DNA from: Saccoglossus kowalevskii | Lineage: Eukaryota; Hemichordata; Enteropneusta; Harrimaniidae | Direction of reading: 5' to 3' | NCBI RefSeq assembly: GCF_000003605.2 | Contig: NW_003156733.1 | Location: 412,503 to 476,502 of the forward strand | Length of the DNA: 64,000 nucleotides | In this document: one piece after another, positions 36,197 through 49,665 of the stretch | How the letters are laid out: the number at the start of each line of letters is the position of its first letter | How positions within the stretch are numbered: position 1 is the first letter of the stretch | Translations under genes and position numbers: made by a program | Notes under the pieces: generated by a model | What the model was told of the DNA's origin: nothing | Database searches by the model: none | What the model saw: only the letters and a program-made list of their open reading frames with translations

Positions 36197-38325
36197 TAAC
36201 ACAGATCGGGTGATGACATGTGTACGACGATACCACTATGTCTAAGCGATCGTTGGATAACAGCTGAAACAGGGGAGACATTCCATGGACTCGCTTCGCA
36301 TGGTGCGTTGTCACACTGCAAGTCAAAACCAAAATTGATATTAACCTATGGATCTCTCGCAGCAAGATAAATCATAATTTAAAATTAATTTAAAACATAA
36401 TAAGTCTTAAAAATTAACCTTTCTTACTGGGATCAGAAGTTTCTTCATTTACAGGCATATACTATGCGAATGACAACGACTTCCGTTGTTTCACCATAAT
36501 TTTAGTTCACTGACACAGGGTGCATTTAACGACGTAAATGATATGCTCTGCAGAGTGAAATTTCTCGGTTATATACGGATGAGTTATGTTAATATAATGC
36601 AGTAATTTGCCCATGGATCATTGCGCGATGTGATTTCGCAGAACTAGCGCAATAGATCGTATTTGCTCCTACATATTTATAATGGTATTGTCGCGCAGCG
36701 TATGAAACACTTGAATACATCAGCATCAAACATTTGAAATACATAATAATAATATCAACAGCCGAAGTGTCAGATCGAGCTCTACAATTGGGGATAACCG
36801 AATTGATAGCGTTTGCGCGTTCATCATTTCTGCGCTTCCGCATATCGCGCCCCATGGGAATCAACAAACAGGAAGGTAGGACAGATTTCGAACGTTACGA
36901 ATGTGCAGAGTCAATTTCCAACTAGCAACGTAAACATCTCCTGAATTAAAACTGCTATCATCGTACCGCCTCTGAAAATTTGCACACTATTCTGCCTGAG
37001 CAAGAATAACGAGCATGTAAATTATTTTGGCTATAGCGTAATTTTTTCATATATTTTGCGGGTATTTTTGGAGTTGAATAACTAAGTCACGGTCATATTT
37101 TACGTATCATCATTTTCTCTGAAAAACAATCATCTTTTTTAACTAGAAATTGACGTTTCTCAGCTGTCTTAGGTATAGTTCTACACCCACTCTTTATGTT
37201 AAAAAAATATGCCGCTGATTTTTCCGGGTTGCATGTCCACCGGAGCTCTTTTGACTTTTTATATTACCCTTGCCGTTGCTAGGTAGGTTACGTTGCGTAA
37301 ATAGAATTACATCTCGTCTTGCGGTAATTCGGGAATCGGGAATTGCTTCTACTGTTTATTCTAAATCATGTAATTTTGTTCACATGCTTCCTTGCGTTGT
37401 TTACAGACGTTGTACTAGCGTCCTTTCAGCATCAATATTGTAGAATATAATTAAAAATCCTATTACGGTATAACATCCGCTCTCTTAATTTGACTGTTTC
37501 TACAATGACCACGAACCAAGTGATAATACAATAACGCAATATTTTGAGGAAGCTAGTGTATTTTTTTTTTGTCAGACTTTAGTCAACATTTAGTTTTTTC
37601 GTTATGGGTCAAATATTGTCATATATACACACAGGGTGTCGGTTCACTATATTCTAGCAGGTAATACAAAGACGCTAATAATGTCGCACCATGAAAATAT
37701 ATGTCTACGTGTATACTTCAATCAGTGGGCAGGGTAATTTCCGAAAAACCAAATCTTGTATGAATGCGGAAAAGAGGTGCCACTGTGTAAAGCTTGTGTA
37801 AATATGTGACAGGCATGTGTTACGGAACTGTTTAGTAATCCTATAACTGACTTATATTACGACTCGTACCATTTGAGCAGTTGTGTAATATTTGAAACAA
37901 ATGTATAATAAATAGAACATTCATTCCGTGTCATGTTGTGCAAAACAGAAATGTTAGTCATTGGAGATTATTTCGAATGTCGGGATGCTAATGCCATGAT
38001 GGTTATAGAAAGGATCAAATTGTCAACGAAATAAATCAATTTCTGAAGTATTTGTCAAAAAATGTTTACTTCCTGTGTATGTGCATACACGATAATTTAC
38101 AATATTGTGTTAGAGCGATGTATATCTGGATGGGAACGTTAATGACGTCGTACGCTAATGGTTATTGTGTTTTGTACAAAAGGTATTGTAAAAAAAATAT
38201 ACCCGAAGATATTAAAAGCGCTAGCGTATTATATGTGTGAAGCTCAAGTTTAGGTGAAGTTATATCACGTAATATAACGACTATGTTATTTTATTCCTGG
38301 AAAAAATTATATTTCTGTTTATATA

Positions 38326-39876
38326 TGTCACACCCATAAGTTGCCTAAAACTAGATAAGCTTAAATCACAGGTGGACAGATAGGGACAATTTATGTGAAG
38401 GGCAACTAACTGGTATCTATACAATAACAACCAGGGATCTCTTACTCCGGTCGAGACAATTCGACAGTCCAGTGGTAAACCGAGGTAACGACGTACATCG
38501 AATATTATAATCAAGGAGACATTCACACTGTTAATTAACGACACATACAGGCCAAGTAAACAACAACTTCTATTCAATATTCATAAAGGTGAACCAAGGT
38601 CAACAGTGGGCACACATAATTATTCATACATAACACAATAATTGGCACCTCGCTCACTGGAGTATAAACTAACAATAGTATGATAATAAACACTACAAAT
38701 GCATGAATTGGCAGTAATACGCACAATAATAATCACTTCCGGTTGACAGAATTAACAGCAATGTTCATCACAATAATTACTAAAGTTGTATGACTGAATA
38801 GAGAAATACACAATGTCCAACAATATACATGTAGCGTAAACACAACAATAACTATAGTGTTATGAACATCTCTTTTGATAAATAGAACAACAGTTAACCA
38901 GTACAACTCAATAAAATTCTGCATGGACTTTAGTACAACGTACAGCCTAATAAAACTATACATGCCATGAGTATACTAACAGTAAAAGCCCTAACCCTAG
39001 TTAACTGATTACATGTAACCTCTAATTAATATTTACTTCAGACGAGCATCACACATATACACACAATCTTTGCTGTCTTGTAGGGCACAACGCACGAAAT
39101 TGCTACTTTAACAACAAGCCAAACGAAAAACTTCCCTCCAAGCGCAAAGACTCAAACATACAAAAATCATACAGTCGCGCGTGTACATTTGAGTAACGGA
39201 ATTGTTCACTGTTCGAAATCGTATGACAGTTTGCACAAAGTTAACTTTTGTTAGTCAATAACGAGTATCAAACCTGATCTTCAAGTTCCTTACGGTAGCG
39301 GCGAGTCCCTCAGTGGCGTACTGGCGTCGATCACGTCAAAGCAGCGACGAAACCCCCACAACTGTAGCAACGGAGCATAGGTCCCTTTGATTTTCAAGTC
39401 GCCTCACGCGCTTACAGTAGTTTCACAAACTTGACAAACCCACAACAGCTTCTATCAGTCATTCGACTCAAAATACTCAGGCCCCACGGGTACCTGTCAC
39501 TCAGCAGGGACTTCAACTCACAGTCCCATCGGCGATGGCCTTTTCTGGTCGCGCTGATCGGTTCAGGCCGCGTTTCAACCAGTCAACTCAGGATGGCGTG
39601 GTTCCACTTTAACGAGCAGCCATTGTCCCCCCGTTTTCACTATGCTGACGTCATCCGTTCCACGAAGTGATCACGTGATACTCGCATGTAAAATGCATTC
39701 ACTCAGGAGCCAAAATAAGTTTCATCGCTCCGTTACGGCTATCCCTGTTAGTATAGTGTATGCAAAAAGCACATCCACACAAATCACTGCATGTCATGTC
39801 CGTCTATAACATCTATAACATTTTCTAATTACACAATAAAAATACAACTCAATGGCGTCAAATTTACCAGGCGACA
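38326..39876 (-). repeat. LTR at the 3' end of the Gypsy fossil
   Basis: On the minus strand it opens TGTCGCC directly after a purine run and closes GGGTGTGACA, giving TGTC...GACA ends typical of LTRs. Its first part on the plus strand (38326-39341) matches 44577-45594. The outer limit at 39876 rests on the polypurine tract and the TG...CA ends. Confidence 0.75.
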
Positions 39877-39888
39877 CCCTCCCTCCCC
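39877..39888 (-). other. Polypurine tract of the Gypsy fossil
   Basis: GGGGAGGGAGGG on the minus strand immediately precedes the TGTC that opens the longer LTR. This is the expected position for the plus-strand primer. Confidence 0.6.
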
Positions 39889-41484
39889 AAAACATGTCAT
39901 TCCCTCTCCTCCACTCCCATAGCTAACCATAAAACAGCTAATGGGAGAGAGAGCAAGGGAGGACATGTAACTAACTAACCATCACCGGGAACGTCTTCTC
40001 ATGGTGGATGTACGACTGTACTCTTCGTCGTGGCTTTAAGTAATAGCTGAACTTCATCTTAATACAGGTCTGTTACATCATGGCCCAATAAGAATGCATC
40101 TGCGCTTCCCTGGCAATCTGGGAGTCCAACCTGCAAATAACCACCCTAGCAAACAAAAGTGTACCAGGTATACTCCCTTAGGAGCGAGGCGCAAATACAA
40201 GCAGTTGTACAGTTACACAATCATACATGTCAACAGATATGACCAAGGGTTCACCGAAGGCGATCTCAGTAAGTGTCCTCTGAGTGTCTCCACATACCAA
40301 TGACTCTGCAAATAAATACAATGTTCATCGTCACGCTAGCCTGCTCCCCAGGTACATGTACATTGCACCAGTCGTCACCCCTTCACTATATGGTGGTCCA
40401 TCCCCCAACTTGTTGAGCCATATGAGAAGGATAATACCAACTCGAAACCTCACAATACGCTGAACTACAACGTGGTCGGATATAATACCACATATGCGAA
40501 GTCCCACTCTCCCCTCAGCTGGGTGTTGTCATTCAGAGGTGCTCAATCAAATCCTCGTCCTCGACAACCTCACTATATGACAATCTGACGACATACACAT
40601 ACCTGTAGCAGGTAGGCACATTCCAAACGCATCCCGATTATGATTAGTAACACTTCATCCGTTGTCTATCACTAACCGTCGATAATAGTTCTCCTCCCCA
40701 ATCAGATACTGCTGAATTACTATCCAATGCAAGTAGATCTGTAAGTGAATGTTGCAAATTCTGTATATGTCAAATTCCATATCTCCTACAGCTTTTAACA
40801 TCATTTGGCTTACTAAAAGCATCTCGTTTAGTGGTCCACAGACTAGTGACTGGGAGATGATTTGACACTTGTTTGTTCGCTACCCTGGCTAAAGCTATCT
40901 TCCGTGAACACCTGGTTAATTCCCACGGGCACACACCGGTCTTCTCCCGCATTAAAGGATAGAGTCATGCCCCAAGCGGTTCATCATCAACCATTCGATC
41001 GTTCGACATGAACGTTGGTGCGGCTGCATTCAACCTAAAATCCATGGTTTGATTCATGTCACTAAAGCCATAATACTGTGTTCTTCATCTATTTCTCATA
41101 GGGTATCTCTTCTCTGTTGTTACATCGTCTGTCGGCACCTCAGTTGCCGTTTCACATGGCATCACATCTTCTTCCAACATTACATCAGCAGAACCATCCA
41201 TGTTCTCACTATTAGTATCTGCCAATTACGTGTCTTGGCTGGATCCAGATGCTTGGCTCGCATTTCCCAGTCACACGGTCTTGGTCATGTACTGAACTTC
41301 CCACACTCTCAAGGACAACAGTACCCTCATCCAAAGTGCCACTTCCAATACATGGTGTATCAGCGGTTATAGTGTCGTTGTCACTCACTGTATTGTCAAG
41401 GCTAGCAGTTATGACAGCTGGTGATGCCTCTATTTCAGTCACAACTCAACTATCAACAGGTGGCATAACTGTCTCATCTTGTGG
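39889..41484 (-). other. Non-coding stretch between the integrase-like region and the polypurine tract
   Basis: About 1.6 kb of internal sequence of the Gypsy fossil. I recognise no further domain and no envelope-like frame in it. Confidence 0.5.
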
Positions 41485-42096
41485 TCAGTCAGTCTCTTCA
41501 CTGCTACTACTAGACATCGCCTCTGTCACAGGCAAACCACCTTCGCTATCTCTCGCTTGTGTTCTCTCTAATAATATCTGGTCATCAGATGAGCTCTCTA
41601 GTACGGTGTCGCTAGACTCTCTGACCACTCTATTGGTGCGCCGAGTGCGAGTCCGTCTACAACAATTTCGTTTCGTTATGATTGGTGTACGCATTGGACG
41701 ATCCGGTGGAACTGCTGGCAGGGCATAGCATGGCATCAACAAATTACGATGAATCGTCCGGCGCTTCCCCCCACTCTCTGGCTTCAGTACGTAAACAGGG
41801 ATGTCATGATTCACTCTCTTGACTACCAAGTAAGGCTCATGTTCCCACTTGTCTGTAAGTTTCTGTTTACCTCGGATAGATACATTGCGTATCAAAACAC
41901 GGTCGCCAGGTTCCAAGTCGGCTTCTTTTGCCTTTTTATCATACAAATATTTGTTCTTCCTTGCTCTGATAGTCATCTTGTTCCCAGCTATCTTATACGC
42001 TGCCTGTAAGTCTCTGCGTACTCTCTCTACATATGTTTCATAGGTCTCTTTGTCCTTGTCACTAGGCTCCAAACCCAGATAGATATCATTGCGCAA
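41485..42096 (-). pseudogene. Integrase C-terminal region of the Gypsy fossil
   Basis: It contains LEPGDRVLIRN, KLTDKWEHEPYLVV and RTIHRNLLMP. This is the order seen at the C-terminal end of Gypsy integrases, where the region binds DNA or chromatin. The catalytic core of the integrase was not recognised. Confidence 0.75.
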
Positions 42097-42112
42097 CTTT
42101 GGATGATGTAAC

Positions 42113-42651
42113 CTACCAGTAATGACGAATTGTAACAGGTTTCTTTATCAAGGCATGCGCAGATCCCATATGACCATTAATACCAACAAAGCAATGTCTA
42201 TACCTCAACTTATCATATGTCCTTTTCCCAGGTGTAGACATCTTACCAACTTCATTGTGATTCTTCTTTCTACTGTCTGCAGCAGCTCGCATACATGGCT
42301 CCAACACATTTGTACCCAATGTTATTGGTACTCGATTTCCATGCTCTGTATCTGGAACTACCACTACCAGGGCATCCATGGTCTGTTCTACACCATATAT
42401 CGACAGTGGCAGTCCTAACTGTACTTCCAATAGTCCCAATACTGGCAAGCTTGGTCACTAACACCCAGTATTCGCAAATCAGCAGCAGACATGTCCAAGG
42501 GAAAACCAGATAAATGAGCATCATAAAACCACTTACTCAATGTAGTTACTTGTGAACCTGTATCCATTAGACAACGTGCACTATGATTGCTCACTGTTAT
42601 TACTTCCTCATATGCTGGTCCTACGACTCTGCGACAAATATCCGTTTGCAT
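42113..42651 (-). pseudogene. Retropepsin-like region of the Gypsy fossil
   Basis: The active-site signature MDTGSQVTTLS and a later VPITLGTNVLEP segment are typical of Gypsy aspartic proteases. It follows the zinc-knuckle region in the expected order and does not look whole. Confidence 0.75.
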
Positions 42652-42683
42652 CAGTTGCAGGTTGGGGATGGAGTCATCTACAC

Positions 42684-44512
42684 TCAGGGGTGTCCTATCA
42701 TTTCTCTTTTTGGGCGGTTACGTTTCTGCTGTAGAACTCTTCTTTGTTCATATCTCGCAGGCGGATCACGTGTCTTGCAATCAGACTCACCAAAAGTGGA
42801 TGTTGTCTGTTTAGCATTATTCTCCTTTTTCTGAGGGCAGTTCCTGGAGTAATGTCCCTCCACTTTACAATAGAAACATCTCTGTGCCTGCCGTTTCTTG
42901 TCTAGACAGTCTCTGGCCATGTGGTCTGGGTCACCACACGCATAGCAATGTCTAGACACTTTAGGGTTACCTTTATACTGTCTCTTGGAACCGGGGTCAT
43001 CGTTTTCTCGTGTAAAGCCTGTTGTCTGTGTGCCATACTCAAGCGTTGATTTGACTTTCATCTCCAACCTATCCAAACGTTCAATAACAGACGATAGCGT
43101 TGGTTTCAATTGTTCAGCAAATCCTCTAGCTACTCCGCTTACAACATCTGTTTCGCTAAACCGCGCCTTACCAGAGTTGTCCTGTACCTGTACGGCATAA
43201 TCAGTAGCCATCAGTCGGGTCATTGCGGGTTTCAATTGTGACAGGGGTTGGCATGGCTGGCGCCTGTCACTAACTTCTTCCTGAGCTTCTCTCGCCAGCC
43301 CTACCATCTCATCAAAATCATACACTCTGTTTACACGATGTCTGATAGCATCCCTGACTGCTTCATCTCGCAAACCTCTCCAAAATGTATTTCTCAGGCG
43401 TTGGTCCATGGCCGATTTAAGTATACCACCCTTTCGCCCTACTTTATTTAACTCTTCCTCTAGTTTGTTAGCAAAGTCAGCAATGGTTTTTTTTCTTTTT
43501 GTAGCCCCTTACTATAAAAGTTCGCCAGAAGTGTCTCAGTGGATTGAACATCACCATAGCGCTTGCGTAGCTTTCTCAGTAACTGGTCAAACGTAACATC
43601 AGGTCCCATCCCGTCTATGAGCCGAACCACACATCCTTTCAATGAGGCTCTAATTGTTCGCAGCATCGATATGGGGGACTCTTTATTGCCATGTAAGTAC
43701 GTCTTCACCTCGCCTTCCCACGTCAGGAAGTCAACATCAGATGTTCGACCAACATCTCCAGAAAATGCACTCAACTTGTGTCTATCTGCCAGATATACTG
43801 CCGTATAGCTACCATCTCTATCAGTGCAGGTGTCAACCACAGCGTCATTGGTACCATGCCTTCTACCATAGGGGCCCAATGATATTTTCTCATTATCTAA
43901 TTCACGATCCAAGCGGTCGATATCGTTCCCAAACAAATCTGAACGATTAGTCTTCCCAGTACCTACCATAGTTCTAAATGACTCAGGTCGCTCTTGTCTA
44001 GTGGGTGTATTCTCTCGGCTACACCCCCTCGTACATAACTATCGTTGTCACGCTCATAATCAACATCCCAGTTTTCACCAGCGAGTCTAGAGTGTTCTAT
44101 ATGTCTCCATTCACACTGTTCAGCTTCTCGCTGTTCATACCTTTTCTCTATCTCTTTCCGAAATTTATCAAGCCTCTCTTTTCTGTTGTTCATCTAACAA
44201 CCATTGACTCTTGGCTCTGTTTAAACGTTCGTCCTCTTCGAGTCTCCATTTTATTTTATTTTGATCAATTCTGCGCAACATTTCTCTTTCTTCACGTATT
44301 TGTGCAAAGCTTAACGGTCTATCACCAGTGTCAGCCGTCTTGTCCGGTGACGTATCTACGGAGTGTCTCTTGTCACCATCGCTCATATCACCCCATGCTA
44401 CCTTGTCCTCCATTATAGTAGCAATACTAGTCAGCATACATGTCTGCTCCTGAAAAAAAATACTCAAAATGATCTCATTAAATAACAACTGTTTACCACA
44501 ACTGTTTACCAC
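42684..44512 (-). pseudogene. gag-like region of the Gypsy fossil
   Basis: It holds a charged, coiled-coil-like N-terminal part rich in Glu, Arg and Lys, a capsid-like middle part, and a nucleocapsid-like end with two zinc knuckles, CYACGDPDHMARDC and CFYCKVEGHYSRNC. The two knuckles identify it as Gypsy-type gag. It is a fossil and does not look whole. Confidence 0.8.
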
Positions 44513-44556
44513 TTAGACCGGATACTGGATACAATTTGGATCCAGTTGATGCCTAA

Positions 44557-44570
44557 CACGTTGGGCGCCA
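44557..44570 (-). other. Primer binding site, tRNA-Lys type
   Basis: On the minus strand, TGGCGCCCAACGTG lies six bases after the LTR end. It is complementary to the 3' end of animal tRNA-Lys(CUU), which finishes CACGTTGGGCG plus CCA. The match is from memory of that tRNA. Confidence 0.7.
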
Positions 44571-44576
44571 TTTATC

Positions 44577-45594
44577 TGTCACGCCCATGAGTTGCCTAAA
44601 ACTAGATCAGCTTAAATCACAGGTGGACAGATAGGGAACATTTATATGAAGGGCAACTAACTGGTATCTCTGTAATAACAACCAGGGATCTCTTACTGCG
44701 GTCGAGACAATTCGGCAGTCCAGTCGTAAACCGAGGTAACGACGTACATCGAATATTATAATCAAGGAGACATTCACACTGTTAATTAACGACACATACA
44801 GGCCAAGTAAACAACAACTTCTATTCAATATTCATAAAGGTGAACCAAGGACAACAGTGGGCACACATAATTATTCATACATAACACAATAATTGGCATC
44901 TCGCTCACTGGATTATAAACTAACAATAGTATGATAATAAACACTACAAATGCATGAATTGGCAGTAATACGCACAATAATAATCACTTCCGGTTGACAG
45001 AATTAACAGCAATGTTCATCACAATAATTACTAAAGTTGTATGACTGAATAGAGAAATACACAATGTCCAACAATATACATGTAGCGTAAACACAACAAT
45101 AACTATAGTGTTATGAAAATTTAGTTTGATAAATACAACAACAGATAACCAGTACAACAACTCAATAACATTCTGCATGGACTTTAGTACAACGTACAGC
45201 CTAATAAAACTATACATGTCATGAGTATACTAACAGTAAAAGCCCTAACCCTAGTTAACTGATTACATGTAACCTCTAATTAATATTTACTTCAGACGAG
45301 CACCACACAAATACACACAATCTTTGCTGTCTTGTAGGGCACAACGCACGAAATTGCTACTTTAACAACAAGCCAAACGAAAAACTTCCCTCCAAGCGCA
45401 AAGACTCAAACATACAAAAATCATACAGTCGCGCGTGTACATGTGAGTAACGGAATTGTTCACTGTTCGAAATCGTATGACAGTTTGCACAAAGTTAACT
45501 TTTTTAGTCAATAACGAGTATCAAACCTGATCTTCAAGTTCCTTATGGTAGCGGCGAGTCCCTCAGTGGCGTACTGGCGTCGATCACGTCAAAG
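44577..45594 (-). repeat. LTR at the 5' end of the Gypsy fossil (shorter copy)
   Basis: It is about 97 percent identical to 38326-39341 by eye, with roughly 28 differences. It ends on the minus strand in GGGCGTGACA, next to the primer binding site. It is shorter than its partner. Confidence 0.85.
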
Positions 45595-46147
45595 TAAGTA
45601 ATTAGTATTGTTTGAGAAAATACCATTGGTTTTACACCGTGTGCGACAAAACCATTACGACAGGCTTTTTTTATCTATAAGAATATTTTTATTAATACAG
45701 ATATTTATTTGAACCAACTAAATATCATAATCTGTTAAAACATGGGTAGACTAATGATTTCAGAATCAGAAAGATATACCGTCGCATTTAAATTCGAAGT
45801 TGATGCTTTAGAGTTTTGAATATTTTTTTAGAGATGGTTTTGTGTTAAAATTGTTTTTTTCTCTCTAAATGAATGAAATAGTGCAGAAATCATGCATATT
45901 TAGTCCCTCATTTAGTAAGAATAAAGTAGGTGCCATCAGTCTGCATATCCTTGGGGGCAGACATCCGGGCATTTTCACCACCTGGCAACCCTCACGGTGA
46001 AAACAAAGGCCCAAAACTCGCAGAAAACGGTACTTTGAGATGATTGTTGAGACTCCTCTGAACAGTGTAACAAGATTAGCCCTACGTGTGTAACATATAT
46101 AAATTTGGTTGTTTAGAATTATTTCAAAGTTGAGTTTGTGTTGTTTT

Positions 46148-46287
46148 CTCGAATTTTCTCCGACTCGACCGGCGTTCCACAGCAGCGCGCACAGAGCCCA
46201 TAGAAATGCATGTACAGTGGTGCGCGTCGTAGCAACGTGGAACGTCTTGTGACGTAGCTCCGCCCCCGAGGATAAGAAGATTCGAGG
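46148..46287. mobile_element. GC-richer foldback element (MITE-like)
   Basis: Two imperfect inverted arms open CTCGAATTTTCT (from 46148) and, inverted, CTCGAATCTTCT (from 46286). Inside, CGTTCCAC and GCGCGCAC recur in both arms in the same order. The GC content is well above that of its surroundings. No target duplication was identified. GC-box-like and CRE-like strings lie in the right arm, so a promoter was considered, but the foldback symmetry favours a mobile element. Confidence 0.55.
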
Positions 46288-46345
46288 CTATACAAAGATA
46301 TATTACTGTGATTGTCATATGATAAACAATGGATAACAATTATCA

Positions 46346-46720
46346 TTATACATCTGTCATCGTAAATCAATGAGTTACAGCGTGCCGTAATTTGCGGTAT
46401 TTTAAGGGGTATTTTCATCATACCGTATTGGTAAATGCGAATTCCAAATATGGAATGATTACGCGCGTAAGCGTCCTCTAATAATAAAAACGAACATGGC
46501 TACCACCAGGGTTTGACCGGACTCCATATAAAGAAGTTCCCTGATTCCCATGATGTATTCTTGGCAGGAAAAAATGTATAATAATAAGGTTATTACGAAT
46601 AAACCTCAAAGTATGTACTCAGACAGTACGCTGTCGCATCGACTTCCGCTGCTCGTCGGTCGATACTGTCGCTGTACTGTCTTCGTGCATACTTTGAGGT
46701 ATCTTCGTAATAACCTTATA
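46346..46720 (+). repeat. Foldback-ended interspersed repeat, copy B
   Basis: It starts TTATACATCTGTCATCG like copy A. Its 3' end (about 46585-46720) is a nearly continuous long palindrome: ACCTCAAAGTATG and TACTCAGACAGTAC on one arm return inverted on the other. A short internal segment present in A and C is missing. Confidence 0.8.
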
Positions 46721-49665
46721 GTATGTACGCGATCGCTAGAAGCCCGAAAACGTAGCTCTAGTTTCCTCAACGTTAACACAAGGCTAGGAGCGGCCAGATA
46801 AATCAAACAAACGGTGAACAACATCGAGCAAGTAAGAATTAAAACAGATTACATTGATAATTTCTTGCTTTATGTCATAAATATTGGGATCTGTACGAAC
46901 AGGAATTAAAAAAAACAGCAATCCAGCGCTAAAATTGAGAGAACTAGTAAAAGTGGATTTTCTTTTCTCACGACAGGTTAGATCATAGCTATGTTCCGAC
47001 ACACTGAGGTGCGTGCTCAATTTACATCTGATTTTCACTCGCGCAATTTAACAAGCAAGTCGCTCATCTGTACTACTGTAAAACACTTTTCTATGTTCTA
47101 TATTGAGCTACAATCAGACCAATTTCACATTAGATTGACGTGTCCTGCAAATTAGAGGTCATTTGTAGCTACATTCACCATTTCAATAAAAACGCGCACA
47201 TGATGAGTTTGTTTAATTATGATTGTTAGTAGACCCGGTGGATCCAGGACTGTTATAAAGCTTCGACTATGCCTACAACGGACAATTTATATTAGTCTGG
47301 AGACAATTTATCGATAAAATGATCTTTTATCTAAATACAGCAGCTTCAATTGGTGTTCCTGATTGTTTGATGTAATACGCGAAAGGAATTTATATATATA
47401 TTCTAACAAATCGTAATTTTACCAGGGTCACTGCTTAGGTCACACATGTTACTGTAACACTGGACTTGTTAGCACATAATATAAAATATTTAAGTATTTC
47501 AGATATACTATCAAATTACGAAAGGCAATACGATGATGGATGTCTCAAAAGGTTATTGTGCATAAACTAACTATAGGTTTAAGAAGATGAATTACGTTGT
47601 TATATAATATACGTAAACAGACTATCATAATCTAAGCCAAATTATGTATATATGGATCGCAAAACAAGGATTCAGAGTACGCTTGCCAAATCAAATGCGT
47701 TAAAATATTTACACACGTTTCAACTATGTAAGCTGTGGTTAAACAATATAACCCCCTCCCCTTCACACGGTTTGTCGTGTTTAGATGTGGGCTCCAAGCG
47801 TGAATGATAAAGCGTATGAATATATCCCGCTGTGAAATGTAAGTGTAATTGACAAATTGTGATTGTGCAACGAACATAATGTATTACAAAAAGACATTGC
47901 AAGCCTCGGTTGAATCAGAACAAAATCTGAATTACGCATTTTACAGCAGAAAATATAGTGATTCGGTATTGAATGATTAAGTGTTGTCCATCCTCATATA
48001 ATGAGTAATCGTCGTCTACAATTTAAAATCATGTCTATTGAACGGATTTTACAAAAAACAAAAACAAACAAGAAACTACGTGTGCGGAATGGCGTCACCT
48101 CTCAATGTATGTGCAGTCGTATGCTAGCTCAATGGCTGATTTAATTTGAGCGCAGATGTAAGTAAAACGTTCTTACATGGTATGTAGTATTTTAATTATT
48201 ATCAGAATCACTTTAAATATGGAGAATATAATATAATAGGACATAACACAACCACATTTGAATGTACCATTTGATATTGCACAATCAACAACATATTATA
48301 CACTCGACAACAAACTACTGTATGAAGAAACACTACTGCTTATCAACACACCCCGCTATCTCCCTCAACAGTGTAGCCACTATGTCTGACTAAATATCCT
48401 AACACATAGAATGGCGTCACAATATTCAATTAATTGTTCAAGGAGGTGTCCCAAGACAGATAGCTAAAAGCGGCACTGCCTTAATAATGATTTAAGTACA
48501 TCCCAGGTTTTTCAATTTTCTCGAGTATTCGCTATCGGCATGGACATCATCTTGTCTAGTTTCCTGTCACTTGCTCTGTTGTAGACTAATCATTACAAGG
48601 TACGGTAATAATATCACTCCTTCACGTTGATTAATTTGAGCCACACCATTCTCCCAACTTGGTAAATAACTGTAGCTAATTGGTCGGCACTTTGGAAAGT
48701 TTCGTTTATTCTTTTTACACCTCAGTCGGGCAAATCCAAATAAGTAAATCAACATTATTCATGTACTTGAATAAAATCACGATGTTATTACGTCATATTG
48801 CATTATCTTACCGCACTGTTGAGTTTCAGATTTATGGTGACTTGTTTTTGCCTTGTCGTCTTTACTTGACTTTTCCAGCTGCCGGTTTATGAATTATGTT
48901 CTGTTGATTTACGTCTTTCGTCAGTGTTCACTAATTGGACGAACCCAAAAAAATTTTATGCACTGCCGTGCTTTTAACAATAGTATGTTGTTAATTCACA
49001 TCAAATCATTCTGTTTCACAGTCAATGTCCACAGAGTCGCTTCACTAACAAAGTTCACAAAAGCTAAGTACCAATCAGTTCTAATTTCATATTTGAAAAA
49101 TAATTTTCGTACCAAATAAACCAACCATTCTTCCCATAATCAAAATACATCATATAGTTCAGTCGTAACAGTCGACCAATGTTAGCGCAAACATTTCCCA
49201 TCTATTTATAAGCCCTCCAAGTTAAATCAAAGTCAAGTTTGGTTTTGTCAGGTAGTCCTGGGAGTCAATGTATTTTTGCACAGATTATTATAACCATGTT
49301 TGCGGTCAGAGCTGCACACAATATTAGCTGTTCGCTCTAAATAATGTTATCCATGTTACCAATACACAAATGTTTAATTCATTTCATAGGTCATTACATT
49401 ATCCATATATTGCTTAATACCAATATAAATAGCATGCATGTTACCGACCCAAATGATAATACAAGTCAATAATTCTTTGAAAGGTATTTCAAATACAAGT
49501 AAATAATGAATATGTTGTAATCACGAATAACTTTACGATTTTGTTATGCATTTAATTTGCTGTATTATTACTGACTATATTTGTTTATTGAGTAAAATGT
49601 ATTTTACACCTAAACGGCGGCTGACGTAATTTTATCACACTCTTATAAATATAATTACCTTCGGT
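46721..49665. other. No gene recognised between repeat copies B and C
   Basis: AT-rich, without any exon or repeat family I can support. If the 59.6 kb block is the promoter of the channel gene, this lies in its first intron. Confidence 0.45.

Larger units (their letters stand above)
38326..45594 (-). mobile_element. Ty3/Gypsy LTR retrotransposon fossil inside the presumed first intron of the channel gene
   Basis: It is read on the minus strand. Repeats at both ends (38326-39876 and 44577-45594) are about 97 percent identical over their roughly 1016 shared bases by eye, so the insertion looks fairly recent. Parts seen are a gag-like region with two CCHC zinc knuckles, a retropepsin-like region, an integrase C-terminal region, a tRNA-Lys-type primer binding site and a polypurine tract. 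Reverse transcriptase, RNase H and the integrase core were not recognised. The element looks broken in several places and not able to move by itself. No convincing target-site duplication was found. Confidence 0.9.

Noticed and set aside
36063-36365. A 100-codon minus-strand frame starting at 36365 with a signal-peptide-like start (ISILVLTC)
   Set aside because: Its hydrophobic start overlaps a polypyrimidine-type acceptor ending TTGACTTGCAG. At the donor after 36099 it is in phase 0, which does not join exon 2. Another frame of the same exon has the right phase and a hydrophobic start.
39431-39670. A 79-codon plus-strand frame and other plus-strand frames between 39.4 and 44.4 kb
   Set aside because: They lie inside the LTR fossil, opposite to its recognisable parts, and are shadows.
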